The translations under genes and the position numbers were made by a program. The notes beneath the pieces were generated by a model that was given only the letters and a program-made list of their open reading frames with translations, was not told where the DNA came from and did not search any database. Below are positions 43,240 through 55,289 of a DNA stretch of 64,000 nt, in pieces. This DNA is from Cordylochernes scorpioides. Lineage: Eukaryota > Arthropoda > Arachnida > Pseudoscorpiones > Chernetidae. The stretch is taken from NCBI GenBank assembly GCA_030710605.1, contig CP092870.1, positions 57,063,532 to 57,127,531 of the forward strand, written 5' to 3'. Position 1 is the stretch's first letter. Each line of letters starts with the position of its first letter.

Positions 43240-46200
43240 TATAGCCTTGTTCATCTCAAGAAAACGAAATTACTTGTGAATGATCATCTTGTCTATTGCC
43301 ATTGTCTTCAATGTCCCGGAATGGTTCATATAAAGAAAGGAATTGTCCATCTCAAGATAAGTAAGGCCAAGAAATGCAAATTGATTTCTTGACAATTACA
43401 GTTGACTTCAATGTCCCGGAATGGTTCATATAAAGAAAGGAATTGTCCATCTCAAGATAAGTAAGGCCAAGAAATGCAAATTGATTTCTTGACAATTACA
43501 GTTGACTTCAATGTCCCGGAATGGTTCATATAAAGAAAGGAATTGTCCATCTCAAGATAAGTAAGGCCAAGAAATGCAAATTGATTTCTTAACAATTACA
43601 GTTGACTTCAATGTCCCGGAATGGTTCATATAAAGAAAGGAATTGTCCATCTCAAGATAAGTAAGGCCAAGAAATGCAAATTGATTTCTTGACAATTACA
43701 GTTGACTTCAATGTCCCGGAATGGTTCATATAAAGAAAGGAATTGTCCATCTCAAGATAAGTAAGGCCAAGAAATGCAAATTGATTTCTTAACAATTACA
43801 GTTGACTTCAATGTCCCGGAATGTGTTCATATAAAGGAAGGAATTGTCCATCTCAAGATCAAGTAAGACCAAGAAATGTAAATTGATTTCTTGACAATTA
43901 CAGTTGACTTCAATGTCCCGGAATGTGTTCATATAAAGGAAGGAATTGTCCATCTCAAGATCAAGTAAGACCAAGAAATGTAAATTGATTTCTTGACAAT
44001 TACAGTTGACTTCAATGTCCCGGAATGTGTTCATATAAAGGAAGGAATTGTCCATCTCAAGATCAAGTAAGACCAAGAAATGTAAATTGATTTCTTGACA
44101 ATTACAGTTGACTTCAATGTCCCGGAATGTGTTCATATAAAGAAAGGACTCGTACATCTCAAGAGCAAGTAAGACCAAGAATTGTAAATTGATTTCTTGA
44201 CAATTACAGTTGTCTTCAATGTCCCGGAATGTGTTCATATAAAGGAAGGAATTGTCCATCTCAAGATCAAGTAAGACCAAGAAATGTAAATTGATTTCTT
44301 GACAATTACAGTTGACTTCAATGTCCCGGAATGTGTTCATATAAAGGAAGGAATTGTCCATCTCAAGATCAAGTAAGACCAAGAAATGTAAATTGATTTC
44401 TTGACAATTACAGTTGACTTCAATGTCCCGGAATGTGTTCATATAAAGGAAGGACTTGTACATCTCAAGATCAAGTAAGACCAAGAATTGTAAATTAATT
44501 TCCTGACAATTACAGTTGACTTCAATGTCCCGAAATGTGCTCATATAAAGGAAGGAATTGTCCATCTCAAGAGCAAGTAAGACCAAGAATTGTAAATGGA
44601 TATCTTGACAATTACAGTTGACTTCAATGTCCCGGAATGTGTTCATATAAAGGAAGGAATTGTCCATCTCAAGAGCAAGTAAGACCAAGAATTGTAAATT
44701 GATTTCTTGATAATTACAGTTGACTTCAATGTCCCGGAATGGATTCATATAAAGGAAGGACTTGTACATCTCAAGAGCAAGTAAGACCAAGAATTGTAAA
44801 TGGATTTCTTGACAATTACAGTTGACTTCAATGTCCCGGAATGGATTCATATAAAGGAAGGACTTGTACATCTCAAGAGCAAGTAAGACCAAGAATTGTA
44901 AATTGATTTCTTGACAAAAACAGTTGACTTCAATGTCCCGGAATGTGTTCATATAAAGAAAGGACTTGTACAAATCAAGAGAGCAAGTAAGACCAATAAT
45001 TGTAAATTGATTTCTTGACAATTACAGTTGACTTCAATGTCCCGGAATGTGTTCATATAAAGAAAGGACTTGTACATCTCAAGAGAGCAAGTAAGACAAA
45101 TAATTGTAAATTGATTTCTTGACAATAACAGTTGACTTCAATGTCCCGGAATGTGTTCATATAAAGAAAGGACTTGTACATCTCAAGAACAAGTAAGACC
45201 AAGAATTGTGAATTGATTTCTTGACAATTACAGTTGACTTCAATGCCCCGGAATGTGTTCATATAAAGGAAGGACTTGTACATCTCAAGAGCAAGTAAGA
45301 CCAAGAATTGTGAATTGATTTCTTGACAATAACAGTTGACTTCAATGTCCCGGAATGTGTTCATATAAAGAAAGGACTCGTACATCTCAAGAGCAAGTAA
45401 GACCAAGAATTGTGAATTGATTTCTTGACAATTACAGTTGACTTCAATGTCCCGGAATGTGTTCATATAAAGAAAGGACTCGTACATCTCAAGAGCAAGT
45501 AAGACCAAGAATTGTAAATTGATTTCTTGACAATTACAGTTGTCTTCAATGTCCCGGAATGTGTTCATATAAAGGAAGGAATTGTCCATCTCAAGATCAA
45601 GTAAGACCAAGAATTGTAAATTGATTTCTTGACAATAACAGTTGACTTCAATGTCCCGGAATGTGTTCATATAAAGAAAGGACTTGTACATCTCAAGAGA
45701 GCAAGTAAGACCAATAATTGTAAATGGATTTCTTGACAATTACAGTTGACTTCAATGTCCCGGAATGTGTTCATATAAAGAAAGGACTTGTACATCTCAA
45801 GAGAGCAAGTAAGACCAAGAATTGTAAATGGATTTCTTGACAATTATAGTTGACTTCAATGTCCCGGAATGTGTTCATATAAAGAAAGGAATTGTCCATC
45901 TCAAGATCAAGTAAGACCAAGAATTGTAAATTAATTTCCTGACAATTACAGTTGACTTCAATGTCCCGGAATGGGTTTATATAAAGGAAGGAATTGCCCA
46001 TTTCAAGAGAAAGTAAGACCAAGTATTGTAAATTGATTTCTTTACAATCACAGTTGACTTCAATGTCCCGGGATGGGTTTATATAAAGGAAGGAATTGCC
46101 CATTTCAAGTACAAGTAAGACTAAGAATTGTAAATTGATTTCTTGACAATTACAGTTGACTTCAATGTCCCGGAATGGGTTCATATAAAGAAAGGAATTG

Positions 46201-46450
46201 TCCATTTCAAGAGAAAGTAAGACCAAGAATTGTAAATTGATTTCTTGACAATCACAGTTGACTTCAATGTCCCGGGATGGGTTCATATAAAGGAAGGAAT
46301 TGTCCACCTCAAGAGCAAATAAGACCAAATATTATTAATTGATTTTTAAGTATTAAAGTTGACTCCAATGTCCCGGAATGGGTTAATATGAAGGAATTGT
46401 CCATATCAAGAACAAATAAGATGAAGAATTGTAAATGATCTTTTGGCATT
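43240..46450. repeat. Satellite S2, 100/102-bp units, about 31 copies
   Basis: ACAGTTGACTTCAATGTCCC recurs every 100 bp at 43.3-43.8 kb (near-identical units), then every 102 bp, occasionally 104-105 bp, to 46.4 kb. A 102-bp unit is 34 codons, so the minus strand is open for 410, 228 and 185 codons (45,021-43,789; 45,739-45,053; 46,328-45,771). The 34-residue unit (SFLYMNTFRDIEVNC core) has no known motif. The adjoining 100-bp units break the frame, so satellite DNA is more likely than a gene. Confidence 0.9.
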
Positions 46451-46975
46451 CACAGTTGGCCTCAAAGCCACGATATAGTTGTCATTGTAGATATCCGTGT
46501 TTATATCAAGACGTAGAATTCCCTTGTAGATGTTTGTCTTTATCGCTGTCAATATTCAATGATCCATTGTTGTTACTATTCTACGAAATTATTTATGTTA
46601 GGTAAAAAATGCATGTAGAAATCAATGGTATAATTTATTTTTTTAATATTTTAATTACTTATTATTGATTTCAACATCCTTTGGAGTGACTCTTTTATGA
46701 ATTTAATTTACATTAATCGAATATAATAGTCAGTAATGTCGTTTGACAAATTACTTAACGATCTAATTGGAAGCCATAGCAACCATAATAAATGAATTCT
46801 CTCATCTAATTAAATCTTTTGCTAATTAAAATCTCTTAATTAATAGGTTAATTATGATCTTTTTGATGTATTTGATAATTGAATTGCAATATTAGATCTG
46901 AAATGAATTGATATATGCCAAATATTTTTGATGATTTTATCTTTAATTTACAATTTATAACTTCAAATTTTTATC
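46451..46975. other. AT-rich DNA, nothing recognised
   Basis: No supported feature. Confidence 0.45.
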
Positions 46976-47195
46976 TGTAAACAATGGTATTCGTCAGTCT
47001 AGATAGAGCTTTGAGTTCATTAATTAAAAACCAGACGAATTTAGAAATTTGTCAATTCTGATGTTGTGACTTGTCAAGGAAACTAATAGTGTTATTAGAG
47101 ACAAGCAAAAGGAGCCAATAATATTACGTCTAATTTGACAAAAGATGTGACTTTTCTTTTTATAAATTATTCATTAAATTGTATATGAATTATGT
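46976..47195 (+). repeat. Decayed family D monomer
   Basis: TCTGATGTTGTGACTTGTCA, a GTCTAATTTGACA phrase and the ATGTGACTTTTCTTTTTATA tail align in order with family D units. The hammerhead region is no longer recognisable. Confidence 0.5.
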
Positions 47196-47307
47196 ATAGA
47201 ATAGATATGAATCTTCTGCATATTAATTAAATGATGCAACAATTTTCTGAATATTTATCATCAAGTAATATACAAAATCTAGTCATACATATGCATATAT
47301 ATTTTTT

Positions 47308-47466
47308 AATATAGAGCAATCCATAAATAAATCTTTAATTAAAAAGGCATATATTAGATCAAATTATCATTTAATTTACCAATATTTCAGTTGGTTGAAC
47401 GCCAACTGAAATATTGGTAAATTAAATGATAATTTGATCTAATATATGCCTTTTTAATTAAAAAAA
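47308..47466. repeat. Fold-back family A palindrome
   Basis: AAAAAGGCATATATTAGATC and its inverse meet at a GAACGCC/TTGGTTGAAC centre; the arms are about 63 bp. The left end carries the A/E terminal phrase (GAGCAATCCATAAATAAA) and the right end does not. Confidence 0.8.
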
Positions 47467-47469
47467 TAT

Positions 47470-48105
47470 ATACATATATATGAATAAATAATAGTATATA
47501 ATCATAATTATATGGGAGAGAGATTGAGATTGAAACTGATTTATTACAATGTCCATATAAGATTATATAAGGTTAAATACAGAATAAATATAAATAAGAT
47601 TATATAATGATAAATATATGGATAAATAAATATATAAAAAGAGAGATAGGAAGAAGAGAATATTCTAGTATAAAAATTTGAAGATTAAAAATAAACATTT
47701 TATATATTAACTTGATGATAAATTATATTTGACTTGAAGAAAAATCACTATAATTAATTCTTCAAACATTCACTTAGTGTGAGGGGAAGAATGCAGACGC
47801 GTTTAAACATAAATTAAAATTCTCTTCTGCTTCAAATTAAGTTAAGCCTTGTGTTGGATTAGTTAAGTTTAGTTAATGGCTCAACAACTACTAACTATTA
47901 GACTGTTGTAATTACTTCTAACTAGAACTAACTAGCAACAACCTTTGTAATAGTTACTAGCCACTGACAATTCACTAACCAGCATTCTGATAACAATCTT
48001 GGAAGCTATTCTTACACAATTAGAGTTACCATTTCTCTAATAGATATTCCAAAAATTGCTAAAAATAAATCAATCTCTATTTTAAATATATTACTTAGTA
48101 TCTTC
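47470..48105. other. AT-rich DNA, nothing recognised
   Basis: No supported feature. Confidence 0.45.
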
Positions 48106-48114
48106 AATTAAAAA

Positions 48115-48430
48115 GGCACATCATGATGCATTAGAGCGCCATCTGTTATGAAAATTCGAAACTATTATAGCCGCGTATGATTCTTTTAGAAATTGAACAA
48201 TTTCTACTGCCCTTACTGCAATGAAATAAATTAATGAGAGGGCCTGGCTCATCAGTGGCGAACCTTCCCAAATGTTCCGCCAGTTTAATCTACCATACCG
48301 CTGTTATATTTCATTTTTAGAGCTTCCTTTTATAGTGATACTGATGCTAGACTTTTTGAATGGGTATTTTAGATGAACTATGGATATAAGCTTTGAGGAC
48401 AGCAGAAATACATACAATTATAAATATATA
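48115..48430 (-). repeat. Fold-back family E copy
   Basis: GCGCCATCTGTTATGAAAAT end, ACAATTTCTACTGCCCTTAC, then minus-strand CTGATGAGCCAGG and CTGGCGGAAC and a 130-bp tail shared with 51.5 kb (GGGTATTTTAGATGAACTAT). Confidence 0.7.
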
Positions 48431-48444
48431 ATTTATAAATATAT

Positions 48445-48665
48445 ATAAGGCATATATTGGATCATAATATAATTTATTTCACCAATATTTCAGTTGGCTG
48501 AACGCCAACCTTTATTAAGGTATTATAACATATTAATGTGTGTCAACAACAAACTCAGCGCGCCACATAACATCAATAGAAATGTTGTTGGCATTAATAT
48601 GTTATAATACATTGAAAAAGGTTGGCGTTCAGCCAACTGAAATATTGGTTAAATAAATTGTATTA
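48445..48665. repeat. Fold-back family A palindrome
   Basis: AAGGCATATATTGGATC...TTTCAGTTGGCTGAACGCC and its inverse, with arms of about 105 bp. Confidence 0.75.
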
Positions 48666-48674
48666 AAATTTAAA

Positions 48675-49110
48675 ATTATTTTAATGGCGTAAGATTCTTT
48701 TTGAAAATAAAACAATTTCTACTGCCCTTACTGCAATGGAAAAATTAATAGGAGGGCCTGGCTCATCAGTGGTGAACCCTCCCAGTGGTTTATTTTTTAA
48801 ATATATATATTTATAAATGTATGTAATTCAACTATTCTCAAAGCTTATGTCCATAGTTCTTCTAAAATACAGTCTAGCAACAGTATCACTATAAAAGGAA
48901 GTTCTAAAAATGCAATATAACAGCGGTATGGTAGATTAAACTGGCGAAACCGCTGAGAGGGTTCATCCCTGATGAGCCAGGCCCTCCCATTAATTTTTCC
49001 ATTGCAGTAAGGGCAGTAGAAATTGTTTATTTTCAAAAAGAATCTTACGCCTTTAAAATAATTTCGAATTTTGATAACAGATGGCGGGATAGTGCATCTT
49101 ATTATAAATT
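48675..49110. repeat. Fold-back family E inverted pair
   Basis: Inverted ACAATTTCTACTGCCCTTAC/GGCAGTAGAAATTGTTTA arms. The right arm carries GGCGAAACCGC and CTGATGAGCCAGG and ends AACAGATGGCGG. Confidence 0.7.
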
Positions 49111-49214
49111 GTATTGTTTAGACGAAAATCATTTTCATAATTTATTCCGCAAATATGTAAATAGTTATATGTATATATTCTTTTTAGCCATTGTATCTGC
49201 ATTATAGTGCCAAG

Positions 49215-49320
49215 TTTGATGCCGTAATCACGCCTGTAGAAGGGTTTTTGCCCGAAAGCTTGCTTTGATATATTTCTATTAAAAGAAACTCATCTTCTTT
49301 TATTTCGTCTTTTCGTCTAA
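49215..49320 (+). repeat. Decayed canonical PLE 3' end
   Basis: CTGTAGA (A6 of the hammerhead mutated to T), stem GGG/CCC, GAAAGC, helix III AGC/GCT, then ATTAAAAGAAACTCATC as at 2.1 kb. Confidence 0.5.
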
Positions 49321-49634
49321 ATTGTATTGTAGCATAAGCCGACTTCATGTGGAACAGGAATCTAGTGTCAGCGCCAGGTTGTTCAACGCGAACACGCGCG
49401 ATTGCTTCTTTTCATGGTCTCATACAAAACTATGTTTGTTTGTAGAGATTGAATTAGTTAAACTTCTCTCACTTATTGAATTATTTTTGATTGCCATACG
49501 ACTTGATAATTATTTCATCACTACATTTGGTGGAGATGCCAGGAACGATTCCAACAAGATAATTATATCTTGATATTAATTTCGCCAGTTTGCCACTACA
49601 ATATTTTGAACCAATATATACCTTTTTAATTAAA

Positions 49635-49868
49635 GATCTATTTCTACTGCCCTTACTGCAATGGAAAAATTAATGGGAGGGCCTGGGAGGGTTCACCACT
49701 GAAGAGCCAGGCCCTTCCATTAATTTTTCCATTGCAGTAAGGGCAGTAGAAATTGCTTTATTTTAAAAAAGAATCATACGCGTCTAAAATAGTTTCGTAT
49801 TTTGATAACAGATGGCGCTCTAGTGCATCGTGATTAAATACCTATTTATGGATTGCTCTATTTTCAGA
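49635..49868. repeat. Fold-back family E palindrome
   Basis: TTTCTACTGCCCTTACTGCA and its inverse, with centre GGAGGGTTCACCACTGAAGA. The right arm ends with AACAGATGGCGCTC and a 30-bp extension to TATGGATTGCTCTATTTT. Confidence 0.75.
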
Positions 49869-49884
49869 AATTTCTCAGTTTTGT

Positions 49885-50560
49885 AATAAAAAAGGCATAT
49901 CCTGACTTATCACATAAGCATTTTAGATTGCAGAGCGCCATCTAGTCGAACAAAAAGGAAATAAACGTTGATACAGGTTGTTTAATAATATGTAGCTAAC
50001 TCATTATCTTGATAAATCAAGAAAAACCAACCAAATATGTGTTTCGGGCTGTTGGCTTTATCAGTATCTCTTCGATTAAAAATTTGATCCTAAAGATTCA
50101 ATTAATATAACTTATTGAATAATGTGAAAAAATAGTACAAATGTTACATCGTACTGTGATAAGGTGCATAAATTATGAAAAAAGGCATCTCCTCATCGTG
50201 CAACTGAAAGTTGCTGATGGCTTGCGCCATCTATCGGAATAAATATCAACTATTCTCGTTGATTTTTAATTATTCCAGAATTGGCCAAATACCCATTCTT
50301 TATTAATCAAGAAAAACTAACCACGGATGCCTGGATGACCAATTTTTTGGTCGTTGAGGTACAGCTTGCACTACGCTGATGAGGGTCAACAGCTGCAAAC
50401 GCGTCCGTGGTTAGTTTTTCTTGATTAATAAAGAATGGGTATTTGGTCAATTCTGGAATAATTAAAAACCAACCAGAATAGTTGATATTTATTCTGATAG
50501 ATGGCACAAGCCATCAGCAACTTTCAGTTACACGATAAGGAAATGCCTTTTTTATTATTG
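49885..50560. repeat. Fold-back family B copies: a fragment plus a full palindrome
   Basis: 49,885-50,085 is a minus-strand fragment with a decayed hammerhead (CTGATAA...GAAACAC). 50,175-50,550 is a palindrome from AAAAAAGGCATCTCC to its inverse with arms of about 150 bp. Confidence 0.75.
50365..50412 (+). ncRNA. Hammerhead relic at the centre of a family B palindrome
   Basis: CTACG/CGTGG helix I, CTGATGA and helix III AC/GT with C17 are kept. Stem II no longer pairs (GGGT against GCTG) and G12 is C. It aligns base for base with the intact ribozyme at 3069-3110. Confidence 0.55.
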
Positions 50561-50629
50561 AATAATATAGCACTGATGATGTTTATACAAAATAAAATAG
50601 GTTGTGATACTTTGACATGGGATTGCGTT

Positions 50630-50965
50630 CAGTCAGGTACAACTTCCTTAAGTTTTGTCCATTAGTGTATCTTTCAGAGTTATTGTCTAAATCCCGATAT
50701 ATATGCTAAAAGGCACAATTTCCTTATGTTTTGTCCATTAGCGTATATTTCAGAGTTATTATCTGAATCCCGATATACATGCTAAAAGGTACATCTTCCT
50801 TAAGTTTGTCCATGAGTGTATCTTACAGAGTTATTATCTGAATCCCGATATACATACTACAAGGTACAACTTCCTTAAGTTTTGTCCATGAGTGTATCTT
50901 TCAGAGTTATTGTCTCAATCCCGATATACATTCTAAAAGGTACAACCTTCTTACATATTGTTTAT
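50630..50965 (+). repeat. Satellite S1 array, short units
   Basis: Four to five 73-bp units (CTTAAGTTTTGTCCATTAGT, GATATACATGCTAAAAGG). Confidence 0.85.
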
Positions 50966-50969
50966 AGGT

Positions 50970-51485
50970 GCATAACTCCATTTCGAAAATTGTGTGAGAG
51001 TTTTAACAAATCAAATTAACCAGCAAGCAATACTGTGAAAACAATAACAAATAAATGATTGTTTCATCATTATTCATATTCTTTTAAGAAATATCATTCC
51101 CATATCCATATAGAAAACAATGTGTACCTAGTTAAGTTCAATTTCTTCGATGTCTTAATTAGAAATTTCGAAAATGATTAGTTATCAGACGATGAAGTTA
51201 TAAAAGAACAGCTTTCCTTGATTAGCTCACTTGACCTATTTACCTAAATGGACGTTGTACCTTCAGGAAACTCTTACAGAATTACCCATTTTGGCTGATT
51301 TAGGCTTACTAGATTGGTGTTGCGGCTGAAATCATCGTCTGCTGAATTTTAGAAATTGGGAAACAAGCCGGCGCAGAGAATATCTTCTCTATTTTCATTT
51401 ATTTTATGATGTATCATATTAATAATTTGTTTAAAAAATACTTTTACTTGAAATTTGCGGTAGAGCAGTACTCAAGCATATATTA
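50970..51485. other. AT-rich DNA, nothing firmly recognised
   Basis: 51,290-51,400 vaguely resembles family D (GATTGGTGTTGCGGCTG) but too weakly to call. Confidence 0.4.
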
Positions 51486-51494
51486 TATTCATCA

Positions 51495-51775
51495 ATTTAT
51501 GTATTTCTACTGTCCTCAAAGCTTATATCCATAGTTCATCTAAAATACCCATTCCAAGAGTCTAGCATCAGTATCACTATAAAAGGAAAACCGAAAAAAT
51601 GTAATATTAAAGCGGTATGGTAGATTAAACTGGCGAAACCACTGGGAGGGTTCACCACTGATGAGTCAGCCCCCCCCCCCCCCCCCCCCATTATTTTATC
51701 ATTGCAGTAAAGGCAGTAGAAAATTGTTTATTTTTAAAAAATAATCATACGCGTCAAAAATAGTTCAAGTTTATT
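51495..51775 (+). repeat. Fold-back family E copy with a poly-C tract
   Basis: Shares AAGCTTATATCCATAGTTC, GGCGAAACCACTGGGAGGG and CTGATGAGTCAGC. The CCCTCCC part is expanded to about 21 C (51,669-51,689). Confidence 0.7.
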
Positions 51776-51884
51776 ATCTTATTTTAATAAAAATAAATAA
51801 TTTTGAGCGAATTTTATTCCAATTTGATTATTACTATAAATGCCCAAAAGTTCACTTTTGGGAGAATATTAGATAAGAGAAATA

Positions 51885-53060
51885 ATATTCAATCTTAAAG
51901 AGATTAAGTGGTTGGTAGAAATAGCCGTTAATGGTTAGAAGAAAGTGAGGTTAGAGATTTTGAAATTGTTAAAACATAGAAAAAACAAGAAAAAGGGTAT
52001 TCAACTAATTTTGGAATATTTAAAAAGCAACGATTAGATTACCAGAAGAAAATCAATTTTAAAGAGATTAGTTGGTTGGTAGAACTAGCTATTAATGATT
52101 AAAAGAGAGTAATGGTTCGAGATTTGGAAATTGTTAAAACATAAAAATGAAACCAGAGAGTATTCAACTATTTTGGAATAGTTGAATAGCAATGATTAGA
52201 TTACCAGAAGAAATCAATCTTGAAAATATTTGTTTGTTGACAGAATTAGCTGTTGATAGTTAAAAAAAGAGTGATGGTTAGAGATTTTGAATTTGTTAAA
52301 ACATAAATATTAAACAAAAAAGAGGGTATTCAACCAATTATGTAATAATTATAAAACAACAATTAGATTACCAGAAGAAAATTAATCTTAAAGAGATTAG
52401 TTTGTTAACAGAATTTGCTGTTGATGGTTAATTGGTTAAGAGAAAGTGAGGTTAGAGGTTTTTAAATTGTTAAAAAATTAAAAAAAAAAACAAGAAAAAG
52501 GGTATTCAAACAATTCTGGAATAATTAAAAAGCAACGATTAGATTACCAGGAGAAAATCAACTTTGGAAGTATTAGTTTGTTGACAGAATTAGCTGTTGA
52601 TGGTTAAAAGAAAGTGATGTTTAGAGATTTCGAAATTGTTAAAATAGTTTTAAAAACAAGAAAGGGTATTCATATAATACTGGGGAATAAGTAAAAACCT
52701 TAGATTAGATTACCAGAATAAAATCAATCTTAAAGAGATTAGTTGGTTGGTAGATTTATCTGTTGATAGTTGATTGGTTAAAAGAGTGATGATTAGATAT
52801 TTGGAGATTTTTTAAACATATGAAAAAGTATACACCCAATTCTGGAATAATTAAAAAGCATCGATTAGATTACCAGAAGAAGATCAATCTTAAAGAGGTT
52901 ATTAGCTGGTTGGTAGAATTAGCTGTTGATATTTAAAAGAGAGTAATGGTTCGAATTTGGAGATTCCTTAAAGATAAAAAAAAAAAACACAAGAAAGGGT
53001 ATTCAGCCAATTCTGGAATATTTAAAAGGCAACGATTAGCTTATATTTATTCTGAAAGAT
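51885..53060 (+). repeat. Tandem repeat, about 165-bp unit, seven copies
   Basis: GATTAGATTACCAGAAGAAA recurs near 52,030, 52,196, 52,362, 52,536, 52,712 and 52,864. It is linked to GGGTATTCAACCAATTCTGG and AATTAGCTGTTGATGGTTA. The GGGTATT...TTCTGGAATA phrase is shared with family B arms, so the array may be an amplified piece of that family. Confidence 0.85.
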
Positions 53061-53344
53061 AAGGCTAGCCATCAAGAAATTCAGTTATACGAACAGAAAA
53101 TGCTTATCTTTTAATATCTTCTGTGTTGATTGAAACAGTATGATCTTTTGATCAAGTCTTTCTTCAACAGGCAATAAATCTATCACCTTATAAATAGAGC
53201 TTTAAATTGTTTCTAACAATAAGAGATACACATTCCCCGACAATCTATTCTATTCACTTTTATAATGGTCTGTCATTGTTGAAACAATAATAATTGGTTA
53301 AACATTCATTAAGATAGAACCAGAGAAAATCCGGGTCATATGTT

Positions 53345-53640
53345 TAGTATGCATACTCATGGACAGAACATAAGGAAGTTGTACCTTTCAGCATGTATAT
53401 CGGGATTCAGACAATAACTCTGAAAGATACACTCATAGACAAAACTTAAGAAGGTTGTACCTTTTAGCATGTATATCGGGATTCAGACAATAACTCTGAA
53501 AGATAATCGATACCTAAAGACCTTTATTGAAAACACACGAGATAACCAAGTGCTAACATCCTCTGTCTCTTTAAAAAAAAGTAGACATCCGGCCACATTA
53601 AATACTTTCCACTTCCTTAAGTTTTGTCCATGAGAGGATA
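53345..53640 (-). repeat. Satellite S1 element, minus orientation, with its end module
   Basis: Two 73-bp units then the S1 terminal module in inverse (GATAACCAAGTGCTAACATC, TAGACATCCGG, CTTAAGTTTTGTCCATGAG). Confidence 0.85.
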
Positions 53641-53778
53641 TAAGGATAAGACAATTCATGATCTCGCTTGTCTCCTCATGCCTTAAGAACGGTGATCTTC
53701 ACTTTTCATTGAGGATGATCTTTGACTGCATCTCTTCTTTCGTTAGTTGTAAATCCGAAACTATTGTTCTATTCATAT

Positions 53779-54037
53779 TGTGGCGAAGAAATATTTTATT
53801 ATTTAATTTAATTTAATATTATTCAATGAAAATATATTCAACAGATTATAAAAATATATATTAATCTGTTTTTGTGAAATCATCTTAAAATATTTCTTTG
53901 CTTACTTACTTAAGATTCTCTAGCTGTAAATAGTTTTTGGGGGCTGACTTGTTAATAATTGTCGACTCGTCGCTGTGACGTCATCAATAAATACTTTTAC
54001 ATCTTAGGATATTTCAAGACTTGATTTCTACGCTACA
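53779..54037 (+). repeat. 5' LTR
   Basis: TGTGGCGAAG...CGCTACA, 259 bp, no visible difference from the 3' LTR. A CAATAAATACTTTT stretch near 53,988 is a candidate polyadenylation region. Confidence 0.92.
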
Positions 54038-54056
54038 ACTGGTGAAGAAGCTGGAT
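54038..54056 (+). other. Candidate primer-binding site
   Basis: ACTGGTGAAGAAGCTGG starts right after the LTR, offset by two bases from a TGG. The primer tRNA was not identified. Confidence 0.45.
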
Positions 54057-54113
54057 CGATACCCATTCAGAAAAAAACGGAAAATTGACTCGGTTGAGCA
54101 AGAAGAAAAAACC

Positions 54114-55289
54114 ATGAACATCAAGAAAGAAGCAACTACTCAGGTAGGTTCATTTTTTGTCCAACATCTACCTAGAAACCCCTCAATGTTCTCTGGTGAG
54201 GGTGTTGAAGATCCCCGTAGCTGGTTAAAAGGGTATGAACGTGTGGCGAAGCACAACCAATGGGATGAAACCCTTTGTCTCGCTAACGTTTATTTCTATC
54301 TAACTGGCACTGCTCTCAAATGGTATGAAAACAACGAGGAAAGCATCCAGACATGGACGGAGTTCATGTCAAAATTAGAAAATGTATTTGGAAAAAATGA
54401 AAGCTCAAGACTGCGAGCTGAGAAAATACTCAAAACTCGCGCACAATTAAAAGGAGAAAGCACCGAATATTACATCCAAGACGTCCTGCGCCTTTGCAAA
54501 GAGGTAGATCCACAAATGAATGAGGAAGATAAAATATCCCATCTGATGAAAGGGGTAGCTGAGGAGCTCTACCAGGCACTTCTCCCAAGGGATGTGCATA
54601 ACACTGAGCAATTCGTCACCGAATGTCGCCGCATTGAAAGCCTACACTGTAAGCGAGTGACCCCTACCAAATACGAGCGACTACCAAATGTTGCATCTCT
54701 CAGTGATCATGATGACAGGGCAGATCTGTCATCTATGATCAGGCAAATTGTTCGTGAGGAGGTACAGCGGGCATTAGGCTCTACTCGAGAGGAACCAAAA
54801 ATTTCTACCATCGAAGATATGGTAAAGGAGGAGATTGGAAGAACCCTGGCGCCAATCTCAAAGCCTAGGAGAAGTTCCCCACAGAAGGAAAGACCCCGAG
54901 AATTTTATAATAATAGATATGTGGCCCAAACGATAAGACCGCAGCAGCCAAAACAAGTAAACGGAAGACGCGATACCAACGAATGGCGAACCACGGAAGG
55001 TAAGCCAATCTGTTTCCACTGCGGACGCCCTGGCCACGTCGTGCGCTACTGCCGTGACAGGAGGAGAGAATATGAAGGAGAACAAACTTGGAATTACAAG
55101 CAGAGAGATAGGCTAGAACCTAGAACATTCTATAATTCTCGGAGCAGCCAAGAGCCCAACGACGACCTGCCAAGAGAAAATAGACGCCGCTACCGAAGCC
55201 CCTCTCCTTACACTGGCCAAAAAGGACAATATTCGTCTCCTGATAGAAGACCCAGCCAGTCGCCTCGCCGTTCCCGTCAGGAAAACTAG
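54114..55289 (+). CDS. Gag polyprotein of the complete Gypsy element
   Basis: This 391-residue protein forms the particle that packages element RNA. The frame is open from an ATG at 54,021, but that lies inside the LTR. The ATG at 54,114, downstream of the primer-binding site, is the better start. Residues about 20-200 form a retrotransposon Gag core (FSGEG, DPRSWL, LTGTALKWYENN), of a type I associate with tick and spider Gypsy elements. A charged, Arg/Ser-rich tail follows. One CCHC zinc knuckle binds nucleic acid: C300, C303, H308, C313 (CFHCGRPGHVVRYC). The stop (TAG, 55,287-55,289) sits in the overlap with pol, which is read in the -1 frame. Codon usage is balanced compared with the AT-rich surroundings. 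Confidence 0.92.
   Translation: MNIKKEATTQVGSFFVQHLPRNPSMFSGEGVEDPRSWLKGYERVAKHNQWDETLCLANVYFYLTGTALKWYENNEESIQTWTEFMSKLENVFGKNESSRLRAEKILKTRAQLKGESTEYYIQDVLRLCKEVDPQMNEEDKISHLMKGVAEELYQALLPRDVHNTEQFVTECRRIESLHCKRVTPTKYERLPNVASLSDHDDRADLSSMIRQIVREEVQRALGSTREEPKISTIEDMVKEEIGRTLAPISKPRRSSPQKERPREFYNNRYVAQTIRPQQPKQVNGRRDTNEWRTTEGKPICFHCGRPGHVVRYCRDRRREYEGEQTWNYKQRDRLEPRTFYNSRSSQEPNDDLPRENRRRYRSPSPYTGQKGQYSSPDRRPSQSPRRSRQEN

Noticed and set aside
43789..46328. 410-, 228- and 185-codon repeat proteins as genes
   Set aside because: The 102-bp unit is a multiple of three and simply lacks stops. Neighbouring 100-bp and 105-bp units break the frame, and there is no signal peptide, known repeat motif or flanking gene structure.
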